64,000 bases of DNA from Gracilariopsis chorda (taxonomy: Eukaryota; Rhodophyta; Florideophyceae; Gracilariales; Gracilariaceae). A model generated the notes under the pieces. That model was not told the origin of the DNA. It worked only from the letters and a program-made list of their open reading frames with translations, and searched no databases. The translations under genes and the position numbers were made by a program. Location: the NCBI GenBank assembly GCA_003194525.1, contig NBIV01000016.1:124001-188000 (forward strand), read 5' to 3'. Positions 63,370-64,000 of this stretch are shown piece after piece (positions within the stretch are counted from its first letter, which is position 1; each line of letters begins with the position of its first letter).

Positions 63370-64000
63370 GCAGAGCACCAATACCCCACAGCCCCCACTT
63401 TCCCCTCCCTCGGCAAAATCCAAATTCTCCTCCTTTGTATAGATCCCCCCCCTCCCCATCCTTACGGTGGCCACAAAAAGAAAAACCCTTTTTAGAACAC
63501 ACCTCACCTGGCTGACAACACACCATCAGCCCCTTTTGAACTTTTTGGAGCTTCGAAACACCAACAAGTCAGTTTTGGAAAGAGGCTTATCATAGATATA
63601 TTCTAGATCCGGCACATACCTTGGCTTCGCCACACCCTCTCCTACTAACACTAAAGACACAAAATACTAACTTATTCCCACCACATTTTTTCTTGCAAAA
63701 TCATCACAATTAGATACATGCAACTCATTGCCTTTACCATCGGTGCTGCCAATGTGCACCTGTTGCTTCGTTTTGTTGCTGCTTAATGTCACCGTCACCT
63801 CACGACTGATTTCTTGTTCTCTCTCAATGTGCTCTCTTAACAGTCAAATCTTTTAGTAATTACATGTTAGCAGTGTCTAACTTCGCACCCAAGTACGTAC
63901 AACCGTTTCGCGTAATGATTGGTCTCATTGACGCGTACGCTTGGCGCAATCACACTTTTCTGATCTACAGCACTTTTTGAAATGCACGCCAAGCACATCC
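63370..64000. other. 3' flank of the kinase gene, no further gene seen
   Basis: C-rich just after the stop, then AT-rich to the window end. No coding frame or RNA gene was recognised. Confidence 0.5.

Noticed and set aside
1-64000. tRNA, rRNA, CRISPR array
   Set aside because: No tRNA T-arm plus acceptor pairing, rRNA block or spaced repeat array was recognised by eye; a tRNAscan or Rfam search would be needed to be certain.

Overview
This is nuclear DNA of a photosynthetic eukaryote, most likely a red alga, though the species cannot be fixed from sequence alone. Genes have no operon structure, and several have one or two short introns of about 85-110 bp (one of 306 bp) with GTAAGT/GTATGT/GTACGT donors, CTAAC/CTGAC-like branch sites and AG acceptors. 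A VIPP1/IM30 protein with a transit peptide, a histidine-phosphatase-like protein with a twin-arginine lumen signal, and a photolyase-hydrolase fusion typical of plants and algae point to a primary plastid. The gene-dense stretches alternate with TE-rich or gene-poor stretches.

Layout. 1-15150: possible partial gene, small spliced ORF, selenoprotein O homologue (Cys form), Yae1-like protein, VIPP1, two neighbouring p24 cargo receptors, 14-3-3, an ADP-ribosyltransferase-like protein (tentative) and the photolyase-like/hydrolase fusion. 15800-22472: broken PHD + CW zinc-finger gene, hAT transposase gene, intact Tigger/pogo-like element. 23500-29840: charged zinc-finger-like nuclear protein, lumenal pseudo-phosphatase, CCT-beta (one frame break), PP2A methylesterase. 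29840-38650: gene-poor, one RRM protein, short repeats. 38670-50463: an unusual AMPK-beta-type CBM48 + SPRY protein, ARL2, CCDC12/Cwf18, ribosomal protein eS24, phosducin-like protein, BtuF-like protein and Elp5-like protein. 52128-53537: secreted trypsin-like protease. 54316-59001: a second Tigger-like element split by an 828-bp solo LTR, followed directly by a decayed Tc1-like element. 60200-63369: GC-rich divergent promoter-like region and a Ser/Thr kinase gene.

The host genes are mostly housekeeping: protein folding (CCT-beta, phosducin-like, ARL2), phosphatase control (PME-1, 14-3-3), splicing (CCDC12), translation and tRNA modification (eS24, Elp5, Yae1), secretion (p24 pair) and plastid membrane upkeep (VIPP1). 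The most novel host item is the CBM48-SPRY architecture. Several coding frames break at homopolymer runs, which may be assembly error rather than biology.
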